Of a DNA stretch of 64,000 bases, positions 52,841-62,465 are shown piece by piece. Origin of the DNA: Acidobacteriota bacterium (GTDB taxonomy: Bacteria; Acidobacteriota; Vicinamibacteria; Vicinamibacterales; UBA2999); NCBI GenBank assembly GCA_030697165.1, contig JAUYQQ010000016.1, positions 1 to 64,000 of the forward strand. The letters run 5' to 3'. Under the pieces are notes generated by a model, which was not told where the DNA came from, ran no database searches, and was given only the letters and a program-made list of their open reading frames with translations. Position numbers and translations under genes: made by a program. Positions within the stretch are counted from its first letter, which is position 1; each line of letters opens with the position of its first letter.

Positions 52841-53095
52841 CTACGAGATGTTCTTGCGGCGGTTGGTGCCGCCTTCGCCCGTGGTCCGCGTATCGTCGTC
52901 GCGGTCTTCGTCCATCTCGTCGTCGTCCTGCAGATCCGCGGTGTCGCTCGTACGGCCAGCCGAGCCACCCTGACTCTGCTGCGAATCGCGATCCTCCGAA
53001 GTACGGCTCTGACGGGTCTGTTCGTCTTGCCGGTTGTCCTGCTGACGACCCTGATCAGGTCCCTGCTGGTCTTTGTTGCGGTTGTTGTTTTCCAT
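52841..53095 (-). CDS. Small hydrophilic, probably disordered protein
   Basis: 84 residues made almost wholly of Asn, Asp, Glu, Gln, Arg, Ser and Thr, starting MENNNRNKDQQ. AGGAGG lies 8 nt before the ATG, a strong site. No domain. Such proteins are often stress-related, but nothing here proves it. Confidence 0.65.
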   Translation of the reverse strand: MENNNRNKDQQGPDQGRQQDNRQDEQTRQSRTSEDRDSQQSQGGSAGRTSDTADLQDDDEMDEDRDDDTRTTGEGGTNRRKNIS

Positions 53096-53273
53096 GTGAA
53101 AAGCCTCCTGCCCGGGTATCAGCAAAAGGGGTGCCCGTTGAAACTGTGCAGAAGCGGTGAGCTGTGTGAGGTTGTCACGCCATCGCCACGGCTGAGAGCG
53201 CTTGCACTCGTTTACTATTGGTCGGCTTCGACCGCGCTCCAAGCGACGGTGCAAAGCCGGGGAGAATCTGAGC

Positions 53274-54563
53274 ATGGTGGGACGAACTGTGGTGACCGCG
53301 ATGTTGTTGATGGCCGTGGCCGGATGCTCGCGACCGCCTGATCGCGCAACGGCGGCCTTGCCCACTGCGCCGTCCACACAGGCGGCCGCCACCACCGATC
53401 GCACGCCGATGGGCGTGGGCGGCGTGTCGGGACCGATGGACGTGCTCTTTCCGAGCCGCGGCGACTCGTTCGAGTTCCGCAACCAACTCGAGACCAAGTA
53501 CCAGACCGGCCTCAGCCGCGCAGCGTCGGAGACATTTGTCGACCGCGAAGGCGAAGTGGTGTGGGTGCAGGAGTACATGCGGTACCGGGTCAACGGCTGC
53601 GACCATGCCGGCGCGAGCCAGCGCGTGTTCGCGCAGATTGACGGCAACCCTCCCGCCGCGATCTGCGCTGCGAACGCCGGCGGCCTGGTGGTCTTCCCGC
53701 CTCGCAGCGAGGCACTGGCGTTCCGCCAGGACCTGGAGTTGAAGTACCAGCAGATGAGCCGGGGCGCGTCCGCGTCGTTCGTCGACGCGGAAGGGGGCGT
53801 GGTCTGGACGCAGGAATACATTCGATACCGCACCAACGCGTGCGACCACCAGACCTCGGTGCAGAAGGTCTTTTCCCAGATCGATGGCAACGGCGTGTCG
53901 GCCACCTGCTATGTTGCCCCGGCCTGTGCATACGGGTTCAATCCGGCGTTCCGCGAAGTGGGGCTGGCGTCCGGGTCCAACTGGGCCGACGTGCACGCCA
54001 CCTCGCCCGGCTGCACCTGGACGGCGACCAGCAACGCGCCGTGGCTCACGCTCACGGCACCGGCGACTGGTACCGCCGCGGGCACGCTGTACTACTCCTT
54101 CACCCACAACCCGGGCGGGCATCGAACGGGAATCATCCGCCTGAACTTTCCCGGCGGCTCGGCGACCCACCATGTGGAGCAGTCAGGTGCGGGCTTTACG
54201 CTGAGCGTGCAGATGTTCGATCCGTTCCGCTCGACCGCGGCGACGACCACCTGCCAGATTCGGTCGACCGGTGGCGCCAATACCTGCAATCTGGTGGCGA
54301 CCACCAACCTGCCGAACGCCATCGAGCGGTACACCTGGACTGCGACTTATGTCTACGGCACCACGACCAGGACCGTGACGCAAACGAGCACGAGCAATAC
54401 CCTGGCGATCACCGACACCTGTGGTCAGTCGGGTTCGAGCGCCGAGGGGACATCGACCGACCTGCTGGTCGAGGTGACGGCCCAGGACGTGACCGGCAAT
54501 CGCCAGTCACTGTCGATCGGTCCCGGGCAGCTGCGGATGGCGTTCTTCAGCTGTGGCGCGTAG
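53274..54563 (+). CDS. BACON-domain lipoprotein with duplicated N-terminal repeat
   Basis: 429 residues. Lipobox AVAGC. Two tandem repeats of about 75 residues (about 60-135 and 137-212) each carry WVQEYxRYR or WTQEYIRYR and a CDH motif. A BACON-type domain follows (about 220-305: CTWTATSNAPWLTLT to GIIRLNFPGGSATHHVEQ), and an uncharacterised C-terminal module with several Cys. Cell-surface carbohydrate or mucin binding is proposed for BACON. The ATG at 53274 has GGGGAG 8 nt upstream. Confidence 0.75.
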   Translation: MVGRTVVTAMLLMAVAGCSRPPDRATAALPTAPSTQAAATTDRTPMGVGGVSGPMDVLFPSRGDSFEFRNQLETKYQTGLSRAASETFVDREGEVVWVQEYMRYRVNGCDHAGASQRVFAQIDGNPPAAICAANAGGLVVFPPRSEALAFRQDLELKYQQMSRGASASFVDAEGGVVWTQEYIRYRTNACDHQTSVQKVFSQIDGNGVSATCYVAPACAYGFNPAFREVGLASGSNWADVHATSPGCTWTATSNAPWLTLTAPATGTAAGTLYYSFTHNPGGHRTGIIRLNFPGGSATHHVEQSGAGFTLSVQMFDPFRSTAATTTCQIRSTGGANTCNLVATTNLPNAIERYTWTATYVYGTTTRTVTQTSTSNTLAITDTCGQSGSSAEGTSTDLLVEVTAQDVTGNRQSLSIGPGQLRMAFFSCGA

Positions 54564-54636
54564 GCGCCCGGGCCGCCAAAAGACTTGGTCCCACCCCTCG
54601 CGCCGGGTGTAGTATCTCCAGCGTGAGGGCCCACGC

Positions 54637-56040
54637 ATGTCACAAACGCATGGATTGAATCGACGCTCGTTTCTCCGCAACGCCAGTCTGACCGCTCTCG
54701 CCGGGGTGACCGCCGGCAGCAGCCACCCGCTGATGGCCGCGGCCGCGGGGACCGCCTTCCAGGTGCCCGCCGGCGGCAAGTTCGACTTCGACACCGTTTA
54801 CAACCGGTTCGGCACAACCTCCTCCAAGTTCGACCGGCCGAATCGGCAATTCGGCAAGGGCAGTGTCGATATCGGCATGGGCATCGCTGACATCGATTTC
54901 AAGGCGGCGCCGTGCATCACCGACGCCCTCAACGCCCGCATGAAGCATGAGAATTGGGGCTACCTCGACATGGACGAGGCGACCCCGGCCATGACGGCGG
55001 CGGTGGCCACGTGGAACAAGGCGCACTACGGCATCGACATCGACCCTGCCACCATCGTGTTGTCGAACGGCGTGCATCCCGCGCTGATCGCGGCCCTGAT
55101 CACGTTTTCGCCCAAGGGCAGCAAGGTGCTGCTGCAGACGCCGACCTACAACGGCTTCTATTCCGACCTGACCGCTTCGCAGACCAAGGCCGAGGACGTG
55201 CCGCTCAAGTTCGTGAACGGCCAGTTCGCCATGGACTTCGAGGAGTTCGAGCGCCGGATCAGCATCGATACCCATTCGTTCATCCTGTGTAACCCGCAGA
55301 ACCCCACCGGCAACTGCTGGTCGGCGGAAGACCTCACGCGCATTGGCGAAATTTGCCTGAGACACCGCGTGGTGCTGTTGGCCGACGAGATCCACTGCGA
55401 CTGGGTCAGCAAGGGCCAGAAATACACCCCGTTTGCGAGCTTGCCGAACAAGGCCATCGTCAACAACAGCCTCACGTTCAAGGCCGCGAGCAAGTCATTC
55501 GGCCTCGCCGCGCACAAGGTGGCGTGGTTCTACTCGACCAACCCCGACCTGCTGGCGCGGGTCAAGGTCAACCACCGCGCCGACCTCAACACCATGGGCA
55601 TGGTCGCCAACGAAGCCGCCATCACCCAGGGCGACGAGTGGCTGCGCCAGGCGAACGAGTACGTGACCGGCACCCACGACCTGGTCGTCAACTACATCCA
55701 CGACAAGATCCCGATGCTCAAGACCCACCGTGCGCAGGGCACGTACCTGGCGTGGCTGGACGTCACGGCCGTCGCCGAGAAGATCAACTCGAAGCAGCTG
55801 GCGGCCGACTACAACAAGAACAAGCCCGCGAACATGCCGTCGCTGACGCCCGAGCAGATGGTCGAGCGGTTCTTCATCAAGCACGCCAAGGTGCAGTTGA
55901 ACCAGGGCGCCGGCTACGGCACGGGCGGCGCCAACCATATGCGCATGAACATCGGCACGTCGCGCAAGCTGGTCGAGACAGCGCTCGCCAACATTGCCAA
56001 CGCCTGCAAGAACGCGGGCACGGCGACGAACATCCTCTGA
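54637..56040 (+). CDS. Tat-exported MalY/PatB-like PLP enzyme
   Basis: 467 residues. RRSFLRNASLTALAGV is a Tat-type signal. The rest is a fold-type I PLP enzyme of the cystathionine beta-lyase/MalY group: GMGIADIDFKAAPCI, the NPTGNCWS motif, ADEIHCDWV and the PLP lysine in KAASKSFGLAAHK. It would cleave C-S bonds of cystathionine or cysteine conjugates. A PLP enzyme folded before Tat export is plausible. A terminator follows. Confidence 0.83.
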   Translation: MSQTHGLNRRSFLRNASLTALAGVTAGSSHPLMAAAAGTAFQVPAGGKFDFDTVYNRFGTTSSKFDRPNRQFGKGSVDIGMGIADIDFKAAPCITDALNARMKHENWGYLDMDEATPAMTAAVATWNKAHYGIDIDPATIVLSNGVHPALIAALITFSPKGSKVLLQTPTYNGFYSDLTASQTKAEDVPLKFVNGQFAMDFEEFERRISIDTHSFILCNPQNPTGNCWSAEDLTRIGEICLRHRVVLLADEIHCDWVSKGQKYTPFASLPNKAIVNNSLTFKAASKSFGLAAHKVAWFYSTNPDLLARVKVNHRADLNTMGMVANEAAITQGDEWLRQANEYVTGTHDLVVNYIHDKIPMLKTHRAQGTYLAWLDVTAVAEKINSKQLAADYNKNKPANMPSLTPEQMVERFFIKHAKVQLNQGAGYGTGGANHMRMNIGTSRKLVETALANIANACKNAGTATNIL

Positions 56041-56067
56041 CCGTCGCGGGTCGGCGGCGTCGAGACG

Positions 56068-56093
56068 AGGGCCCTTCGGGGCCCTTTTCTTTT
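56068..56093 (+). terminator. Rho-independent terminator
   Basis: AGGGCCC-TTCG-GGGCCCT, a perfect 7-bp stem with a stable TTCG loop, followed by TTTCTTTT. It lies 27 bp after the MalY-like stop. Confidence 0.9.
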
Positions 56094-56115
56094 GGGCCGC
56101 AAGTAAACTGTCCGG

Positions 56116-57930
56116 ATGGCTGTCAGTGCCGACGCGCTGAAGGGGCGGACGCGCCGCGTCAGGAAAAACTTGCGGAAGGGCCTTTCGCTGGCGTGGGCCG
56201 CGTCGCCGAGCGCGTTGGTTCGTTACAGCATACTGGGAATGGTGTCGGCCGCCATGACCCCGGTCGCGGTCTACCTGGGCGCCGTGCTGGTCAACCGCAT
56301 TGCCGAGGCCCGGGCCCAGTCGCTGCAGTGGACGGACCTGCTGCCGATCGTTGCGGGTCTCTGGGTCTCGACCGGCGTGCAACGGGCGATCGGCGCGTAC
56401 ATGGGCTACGGCCGCAACCTGTTCGTGCGCCGCGTGCAACTTGAAGCCGAGCAGCGCCTGCTCGAACAGGCCTCGAAGGTGGACCTGGGCCACTTCGACA
56501 ACTCCGACTGGCACGATCGGCTGGCGCGGGCGAAGCGCGACGTGTCGTGGCGGCCCGGCGACCTGACGTGGTCGGTGCTGAGCCTCTCCGGCAACATCAT
56601 CACCATCGTGCTGATGGCCGGCCTGTTGGCGAGTCTCCACTACATCCTGGTCGTGCTCGCCCTGGTGGCCGCGCTGTTGTCGCTGGCTCTCGAACGCCGC
56701 GTCACCGCCCGGCTCTACGAGTTCTACTACAAGGAGACGCCCGAAGAGCGGGAGCGGGAGTACCTGGGCGACCTGCTGGTGCAGCCGAGGAACACCAAGG
56801 AGATCCGGGCCTACGTCCTGGCCGACTACCTGCTGGAGCGCCATCGTGAGCGGTCCGAGGAACTGTACCGGCTGCGCGAACAGATGTACCGATCGGGCAC
56901 CCGAGTCTCCATGTGGACGGGCCTCGTGACGGGCACCGCGCTGGCGCTGGCGTACCTGTTCGTGGCCCGGCAGGGCGTGGCGGGCAGCATCGATCCGGGC
57001 GGGGTGGTGCTCGTGATCGGCGCGTTCACGGCCGTGTCCAGCACGCTCGGACTGATCTCCAGCACGTTCGTCTCGGTCGATCAGCACACGACCTTTCTCG
57101 AGGACTATTTTTCCTTCCTGTCGATCGATCCGCTCGTCCCGGTGCCGTCGCCGGCGCGGCCGGTGCCGGCCTCGCTCGCGGCCGGCATCGAGTTCGACCA
57201 GGTGACGTTCACCTATCCGGGCGGAACCGAACCGGCGCTGGCCGGCCTGAACCTGCACATCCGCAGCGGCGAGCTGATCGCGCTGGTTGGCGAGAACGGC
57301 GCCGGCAAAAGCACACTGGTCAAGCTGCTGTTGCGGTTCTACGACGTGGACGAGGGCGCGGTCCGGGTCGGCGGCGCCGACCTGCGCGAGCTGAACCCCG
57401 GCGAACTGCGCAACCGCATTGGCGTGTTGTTCCAGGACTATGCCAGCTACGAGCTGACGGTGCGCGAGAACGTGGTGATGGGACGTCCGGATGGTTCGGT
57501 TGATGACGCCCGCGTGTTGAACGCCTTGAAAGACTCGCGCAGTGAGTGGCTGGTGAAGAAGATGCCGAATGGCCTCGACTCGAAGGTCGGCCGGTTGTTC
57601 GAGGGCGGCCACGACCTGTCGGGAGGCGAGTGGCAGCGGCTGGCGCTGGCGCGGATCATGTATCGCAATGCCGACATCTGGATCCTCGACGAGCCCACTT
57701 CGTCCCTGGATCCGGAAGCCGAGGCCGCGATCTTCGCGGAACTGAAGACCATGCTCAAGGGGCGGATCGGCATCGTCATCTCGCACCGGTTCTCGACCGT
57801 GCGGATTGCCGATCGGATCGCGGTGATCGCCGACGGAAAGGTCAGCGAGCTGGGCTCGCACGAAGAACTGCTCGGAGCGGGCGGGCGATATGCCGAGCTG
57901 TTCGAATTGCTGGCCGCGGGCTATCGATAG
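56116..57930 (+). CDS. ABC exporter with fused membrane and ATPase domains
   Basis: 604 residues. Six membrane helices in the first 330 residues, then an ATPase: Walker A GENGAGKSTL (about 395), signature LSGGEWQRLALARIM (about 505), Walker B WILDEPTSSLD and the H-loop ISHRFSTVR. A half-transporter that works as a dimer; substrate unknown. It is preceded by a terminator, so it has its own promoter. Confidence 0.93.
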   Translation: MAVSADALKGRTRRVRKNLRKGLSLAWAASPSALVRYSILGMVSAAMTPVAVYLGAVLVNRIAEARAQSLQWTDLLPIVAGLWVSTGVQRAIGAYMGYGRNLFVRRVQLEAEQRLLEQASKVDLGHFDNSDWHDRLARAKRDVSWRPGDLTWSVLSLSGNIITIVLMAGLLASLHYILVVLALVAALLSLALERRVTARLYEFYYKETPEEREREYLGDLLVQPRNTKEIRAYVLADYLLERHRERSEELYRLREQMYRSGTRVSMWTGLVTGTALALAYLFVARQGVAGSIDPGGVVLVIGAFTAVSSTLGLISSTFVSVDQHTTFLEDYFSFLSIDPLVPVPSPARPVPASLAAGIEFDQVTFTYPGGTEPALAGLNLHIRSGELIALVGENGAGKSTLVKLLLRFYDVDEGAVRVGGADLRELNPGELRNRIGVLFQDYASYELTVRENVVMGRPDGSVDDARVLNALKDSRSEWLVKKMPNGLDSKVGRLFEGGHDLSGGEWQRLALARIMYRNADIWILDEPTSSLDPEAEAAIFAELKTMLKGRIGIVISHRFSTVRIADRIAVIADGKVSELGSHEELLGAGGRYAELFELLAAGYR

Positions 57931-57948
57931 CCCGCGGCCCGAGGGTAT

Positions 57949-58701
57949 CTAGCTGCGCACGTTGCTGCCGCCGTACGACCCGTAGTCCTTCTCGAGCTCG
58001 GCCGCGTGGGCGGCGTCGCGGGCGCGCGTGCCGATCACGATGCCGCCTTCGCTGAGACCGCGCTCGTATTCACGCGCGCGCTCTTCGGGAATGCCCGCGC
58101 CGACCAGCGCGCCGATCAGCCCGCCGGTGGCCGCGCCCGCGCCGGCGCCCGCGAGGGCCGCGGCAATCGGACCCGCTACCACCAGCCCGAGGCCGGGAAT
58201 GACGATCGACGTGCCCACCGCGAAGAGCGCCGCGATGGCCGCGCCGACGCCGCCGCCGATTGCGCCGCCGACGCCCATGCCCTCGGCGGCCTTCGTGCCG
58301 CCGTCGAGCTCGGTGCCGGGCTTCGCGTCACCGAAGTGCCGCTTGCGCGTCTCGTCGGTCATCAGCACGTTGATGTCGTCCGACTTGTAGCCGTGACGCG
58401 TGGTGAGGTCCTGGTAAGCGCGGCTGGCCGACTCGGGCGTGGAGTAGAGTCCGGTGACGTAGCCGCCGGCCTGTGAATTGGCGCGTCCGCTGCCGCTCGC
58501 GCTGCGCGCGGCGTCTGTTTCACCCATGACGCTGTTGGTGGCCTGGCGGGCGCGGCCGTCCGCGTTCTCGCGCTCGCCCTCGCGTTCGAGGCTACGGTTG
58601 CCGGTCATGGCGCCGGTGGCGTCTTTCACCGCGCCCTTGGCGCGCTGTCCGAGTGCCGAGACTTCTTCGCCAAACGTGCCGTCGCTGTTTCGTGGTTCCA
58701 C
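57949..58701 (-). CDS. General-stress/glycine-zipper protein
   Basis: 250 residues. A CsbD-like stretch (about 15-45: GQRAKGAVKDATGAMTGN), a GsiB-like polar region, then a module YVTGLYSTPESASRAYQDL...INVLMTDETRKRHF like the general stress protein 17M/YflT domain. A Gly/Ala-rich glycine-zipper segment (about 140-205) ends it. The GTG at 58701 has GAGGG 5 nt upstream and is preferred to the GTG at 58737. Probably a stress protein. Confidence 0.7.
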   Translation of the reverse strand: MEPRNSDGTFGEEVSALGQRAKGAVKDATGAMTGNRSLEREGERENADGRARQATNSVMGETDAARSASGSGRANSQAGGYVTGLYSTPESASRAYQDLTTRHGYKSDDINVLMTDETRKRHFGDAKPGTELDGGTKAAEGMGVGGAIGGGVGAAIAALFAVGTSIVIPGLGLVVAGPIAAALAGAGAGAATGGLIGALVGAGIPEERAREYERGLSEGGIVIGTRARDAAHAAELEKDYGSYGGSNVRS

Positions 58702-58977
58702 GGTAACCCTCTTTCGGTAAGGCGCCGCCGTGATCACGCACGGGCGGGCCGTTTATGAATCAGGCGCGAATGTCGCGCCCCTCAAATCACCGTATGTGCA
58801 ATGTTCGCGCCCACTTTGCGCGGCACAACTACAGCGCGCGCAGCCAGATACGGAGGTCGAGGCACAAGCTCGCGCTTGGTCCGCGCGTGGTTTCGGCGAT
58901 TGGCCCATGGCCGGGCTTTCTGGTAAGCTGTTTGTCTGTCTCCGCCGTGCGTATCGCGACGGGGATCTCGCCAAGAG

Positions 58978-59053
58978 GCCGGCGTAGCTCAGTTGGTAGA
59001 GCAGCTGATTCGTAATCAGCAGGTCGTCCGTTCAAACCGGATCGCCGGCTCCA
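58978..59053 (+). tRNA. tRNA-Thr (anticodon CGU)
   Basis: A full cloverleaf: acceptor GCCGGCG with CGCCGGC, D-stem GCTC with GAGC, anticodon stem GCTGA with TCAGC around TTCGTAA, T-stem and GTTCAAA loop, and an encoded CCA (59051-59053). The CGU anticodon reads ACG. It marks the left boundary of the accessory island. Confidence 0.95.
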
Positions 59054-59203
59054 GTTAAATCCTAGATAACAAAGCAGTTGCGCTGTTTGTTTGAGTCTCA
59101 CCCATTCTGGTGGCTCTGAATAGCTACCGCATAGCTACCACGCGGGCAGAACAGATGTTGCTCCGGCAGGATGAGAGTTCCAGAGTGTGCGGGAACTGTT
59201 GCG

Positions 59204-60382
59204 TTACCACTCGGAGTTCTCGGGTGGGTGCTGCTTGCGAGCGTCACTGCATATCGTGGATAGGGAAACCGTTCCCTTTCCCGCCGCTCGCGATGGGTTC
59301 AGACGGTATTGGTGAACCAAGTCCTCAAGAAGAGACTTCGCCTTCCATCTCAGCGTTGCCACGAGGGCAGCATCATTGTTGACCTCCGCCCTGTCAATCT
59401 CCTCGTAGATCTTCACGTACTCATACGAATCGCTGATCGTGATCTCTTCCGGGAGCAGAGCAAACAGCGCCAACTCTTCTGTCACCTGCCGGAGTCCAGC
59501 GGCCTGCTCGCGAAGATCAGCGACCGACGAACCTGTGCGTGTTCGCACTTCCACCTGAGCACCGCGGCTGATCAGTAGTTGCTCAATGCCTGGGTAGCCC
59601 CGCCGAGCAGCGGTATGCAGAGGAGTTTCGTCGTCCGAGTCAGTTGCTCCGACGTCCACTCCAGCTTCGATGAGTTGCCTACATGCGCCCAGCAAACCGC
59701 CCCAAGCTGCGTGGTGCAGGGCCGTCGCGTTTCTTCCGTCTCTGACGTGCAAGTTTGCGCCCTGGTCCGCGAGAACGCGGGCAACCTGTCCTTGTGAGTG
59801 GCTCAAGGCAGACAGGAGTGGCGTCTCACCGCCTGAGTCCTTCGCTTCAAGATCGGCGTTTCTCCTGATGAGTTCTGCCAAGCATGCCACTTTGCCAGTT
59901 GCAGCCGCGACATGGAGGAGTGTCTGCCCATTGGAATTTCGGTGGTTCAAGTCGAAGGACCGATCCAACCAGAAGGCGAGCAGTTCATCCCGGTCCTGAA
60001 GCAGGCTCACGAATGCCGCAACCCAGCCCTTCTGGTCTGTCGCGTCGGGGTTCGCGCCGGTCGCAATGAGCAGCGAGAGGATCTCTTCGGTTCCGTTGAA
60101 TGATGCCCAATGCAAACAAGTAGATCCGTCTCCAGAGCGGGCCGCAACATCCGCCCCTTGTTCGATTAACCATTGGCAAATGTCCGCACGCCCATTGGAG
60201 GTCGCGACCATGAGGGGGGTCATGCTCCCGGAACCGAAGCGCTCGTCGATGTTGCAGCCGGCCTGGACAGCGGATTGGACGCCAGCCAGGTCACCGTTGA
60301 CGAGCGAGTCCTCGAACTGCTGGACAGGAAGGGCGGCCGCTGGAGTCGGCTTAGAGCGCGATCCGAATAGCTTTGAAAACAT
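59204..60382 (-). CDS. Ankyrin-repeat protein
   Basis: 392 residues with about seven ankyrin repeats (about 50-290), for example MTPLMVATSNGRADICQWLIEQG, TCLHWASFNGTEEILSLLI and ETPLHTAARRGYPGIEQLLISRG. The last 100 residues are helical and unrecognised. GAGGAG precedes the ATG. Ankyrin proteins bind partners. GC content here is lower than in the preceding genes, fitting an acquired island. Confidence 0.85.
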   Translation of the reverse strand: MFSKLFGSRSKPTPAAALPVQQFEDSLVNGDLAGVQSAVQAGCNIDERFGSGSMTPLMVATSNGRADICQWLIEQGADVAARSGDGSTCLHWASFNGTEEILSLLIATGANPDATDQKGWVAAFVSLLQDRDELLAFWLDRSFDLNHRNSNGQTLLHVAAATGKVACLAELIRRNADLEAKDSGGETPLLSALSHSQGQVARVLADQGANLHVRDGRNATALHHAAWGGLLGACRQLIEAGVDVGATDSDDETPLHTAARRGYPGIEQLLISRGAQVEVRTRTGSSVADLREQAAGLRQVTEELALFALLPEEITISDSYEYVKIYEEIDRAEVNNDAALVATLRWKAKSLLEDLVHQYRLNPSRAAGKGTVSLSTICSDARKQHPPENSEW

Positions 60383-60578
60383 CCTTCACTCCTCGTCCAA
60401 CAGGCGCGCAAGATATAACGCGGGAATAATAAGCCACAACAGGCTATAGCAGCGGTTCGACGTTGCCCGGCGCCTTGCGCCTTGCCTCGAAAAGCAATCC
60501 GCCCGAATGTGAGCGACCTAGGGGCCGCACGGGAGTTCCTCGGGGTGCCATTCGCCGGAGGAGGTAGAATCGGCGACC

Positions 60579-61385
60579 ATGCGTCCTGCCCTTGCCGTAG
60601 CGTTCTCACTATTCGCCGCGTGCGCGCTCGCTCAGTCACGACCACAGCCCGTCGGCACGGACCAGACCACCAACGATCAGCAAATACGCACCAGCGCTGC
60701 TCTTGAAGCCATCGCCTCGGAACTGCGACAGATACGCGAGCAAGCGACCCAGGCGCGCGCCATCAGCAAATCTCAGCCGGGGCCACCAGTGTGGTCTAAC
60801 TGGGTTCTCATTGTCGTCACTGGTGGCGCCGTAGGGGCGGCATTCCTGTCTCTCGGCGCGTTGAGAAAGCAGGTCGATGCGGCCAAGGTCAGCGCAGACG
60901 TCGCAAAAGAAACAATGCTGCTGACGCATCGTCCTCGCCTAATTGTTCGGAACGTCGTAGTTGATGGATTCGACCAAGGCATCTTGGACGACAAATTGAC
61001 GAATTGCCGCGTGCTAATCGCGAATACCGGCACAACGAAGGCCACGCTGATTAAGGCTCACGCCGAGTGGCTTTTTGCTAAACACCTGCCCATGGAGAAC
61101 CCCGTTTCTAAGGTCCACCATCCCGATCAGGACCCTGCCGTCATGGGCGCTGGGGCAATTCGCACCATCAATATGGGCGAGTTCAGTTTTGACTTCGACG
61201 GCCACCTCACGATCTTTGGCGAGGGGGAGCCCCACCCGCGCGCCCCTAAGATTTTTGTCATCGGGTACGTGAAGTATAAGGACGACCTCGGAATCCTCCG
61301 GCGCACCTATTTCGGCCGGCAGTTCGACCGCGTTAAGCGCCGGTTTATCGAAGTAGACCACCCAGCTTACGAGTACGCAGACTAG
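60579..61385 (+). CDS. Hypothetical exported or membrane-anchored protein
   Basis: 268 residues: a signal segment, a helical stretch, one hydrophobic helix (about 74-92, VLIVVTGGAVGAAFLSLGAL), an amphipathic segment with THRPRLIVRNV, and a beta-rich C-terminus. The same arrangement (helix, then RPxx and beta strands) is seen in the partial gene at 63537. No named family. Confidence 0.65.
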   Translation: MRPALAVAFSLFAACALAQSRPQPVGTDQTTNDQQIRTSAALEAIASELRQIREQATQARAISKSQPGPPVWSNWVLIVVTGGAVGAAFLSLGALRKQVDAAKVSADVAKETMLLTHRPRLIVRNVVVDGFDQGILDDKLTNCRVLIANTGTTKATLIKAHAEWLFAKHLPMENPVSKVHHPDQDPAVMGAGAIRTINMGEFSFDFDGHLTIFGEGEPHPRAPKIFVIGYVKYKDDLGILRRTYFGRQFDRVKRRFIEVDHPAYEYAD

Positions 61386-61390
61386 TTCGT

Positions 61391-61570
61391 CTATCCGACG
61401 AAATGCGAGTACTCACGGCAGCGCCCGCACTTGAAGACCGCGATCGCGCCGATCGAGAATGGTTCTTTCGTCGTCGCCTTGAACAGCAACTTTCGGCAGC
61501 TCCAGCAGCGCTGCTCGAAGGAGAGCGGCGTCACGGTGACACCGCTCTCTGCAATCGCCGTGGTGATCAT
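61391..61570 (-). CDS. Com-like small zinc-finger protein
   Basis: About 59 residues with two CxxC pairs around RCWSCRKLLFKA and VFKCGRCREY, the layout of the Mu-phage Com translational regulator. The ATG at 61570 overlaps the upstream stop (ATGA); Met at 61579 is possible. It may regulate translation of a phage-type gene now absent. Confidence 0.58.
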   Translation of the reverse strand: MITTAIAESGVTVTPLSFEQRCWSCRKLLFKATTKEPFSIGAIAVFKCGRCREYSHFVG

Positions 61571-62034
61571 TCGCCCCATCCTTGAGACTTCCGCAGCGGG
61601 TTCTCGCGGAGCCAGCGCTGTACGCCACTCCACAACCAGAGCTGTGTCGAGCTGTACGCGAAGCTGTCCGGGTTCGTCCTGACCGTTCGCTTGCTGGTGG
61701 GCGCCGGAAAGCCGTACTGGCCGCGCAGCAAATCGAGGTCTGCCAGCGTGATGCCGCCCAGGCGCTCGCACAGTTCATTGCCGTCGATCAGGGCCTCGGT
61801 TGGTGGCGGTGGTGGCTCACTCTCGAACCACTTCGGCGTGATCTCGACCACCTCGAAGCCGGGACCAGGGTCGCCACTCAGGCGCATCAACGCGCCACTA
61901 GCCAGCAGCGCGGTGATCGTCGCCGGTTCCAGCATCCCGGCCGGCAGCGAGTAATGCTGCTTGGGCTCAATGCTGAAGTTCGGGCCGGCCGCGCCGTCGA
62001 GGCCGCGGAAGAATGACTTTTTCAGAAGCGCCAT
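61567..62034 (-). CDS. Phage-like hypothetical protein
   Basis: 155 residues. The N-terminal half (to about 75) is unrecognised. The C-terminal half, with ELCERLGGITLADLDLLRGQYGFP then LWLWSGVQRWLREN, looks like a MerR/AlpA-type winged helix used by phage excisionase-like proteins. GGAGG lies about 10 nt before the ATG. Overlaps the Com-like gene. Confidence 0.55.
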   Translation of the reverse strand: MALLKKSFFRGLDGAAGPNFSIEPKQHYSLPAGMLEPATITALLASGALMRLSGDPGPGFEVVEITPKWFESEPPPPPTEALIDGNELCERLGGITLADLDLLRGQYGFPAPTSKRTVRTNPDSFAYSSTQLWLWSGVQRWLRENPLRKSQGWGE

Positions 62035-62051
62035 GTGATTGTGTCCTCCGG

Positions 62052-62465
62052 TTAGTGACGAGACTTGACGCGCTTCGGCGTGCGGTAGCCGAGCGGGTCG
62101 GGGTTGTAGCTGGGCGCGGTCCTGGCCGGCGCCGAAGGCAGCGGCGTGAGACGTTCGCCGCGAAGGGCCGCGTCAATGCGCTTGTGCTGCCTGGTGATCT
62201 CCGGATCGACGACGCCGCCCGTCGGTGGCCACGGCGTGGTGGTGGTGGCGATGGTGCGCTGGGCGCCCTTCGTCGGCTTGCAGGTGGCGCAGACCATCGT
62301 CAAGGGCGTGCCAGCCAACCGCACCGCGCGCCGGGTCTGGCACGTTCCGCAATTGACGTGAGACGCCGCCATGCGCCTCAACCGCGGTTCGATGTCACCG
62401 ATGAACGCCCGCACCGTCGCGCCGTCTGTCTTGTTTGCCAGTTCCTTTTGTGATTTCTCGACCAT
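62052..62465 (-). CDS. Phage-like hypothetical protein with zinc ribbon
   Basis: 137 residues. Two CxxC pairs (VNCGTCQT and VCATCKP) spaced about 20 residues apart suggest a zinc ribbon. The C-terminal part is basic and Pro-rich. The ATG at 62465 is preceded by GGGAG. No named family. Confidence 0.55.
   Translation of the reverse strand: MVEKSQKELANKTDGATVRAFIGDIEPRLRRMAASHVNCGTCQTRRAVRLAGTPLTMVCATCKPTKGAQRTIATTTTPWPPTGGVVDPEITRQHKRIDAALRGERLTPLPSAPARTAPSYNPDPLGYRTPKRVKSRH

Noticed and set aside
51716-53341. 541-codon plus-strand open frame overlapping the aldolase gene
   Set aside because: Arg-rich frame-shifted shadow of the aldolase; its tail runs antisense to the small hydrophilic gene with a strong ribosome-binding site.
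55495-57861. 788-codon minus-strand open frame opposite malY and the ABC exporter
   Set aside because: It is the antisense shadow of two well-supported genes in GC-rich DNA and shows no domain.
58829-59101. Minus-strand open frame across the tRNA gene
   Set aside because: It is the antisense of tRNA-Thr, a common false gene call.
59119-59140. TAGCTACC direct repeats after the tRNA as an attachment site
   Set aside because: Two short repeats 11 bp apart, no match to the tRNA 3' end and no integrase nearby; not enough to call an att site.
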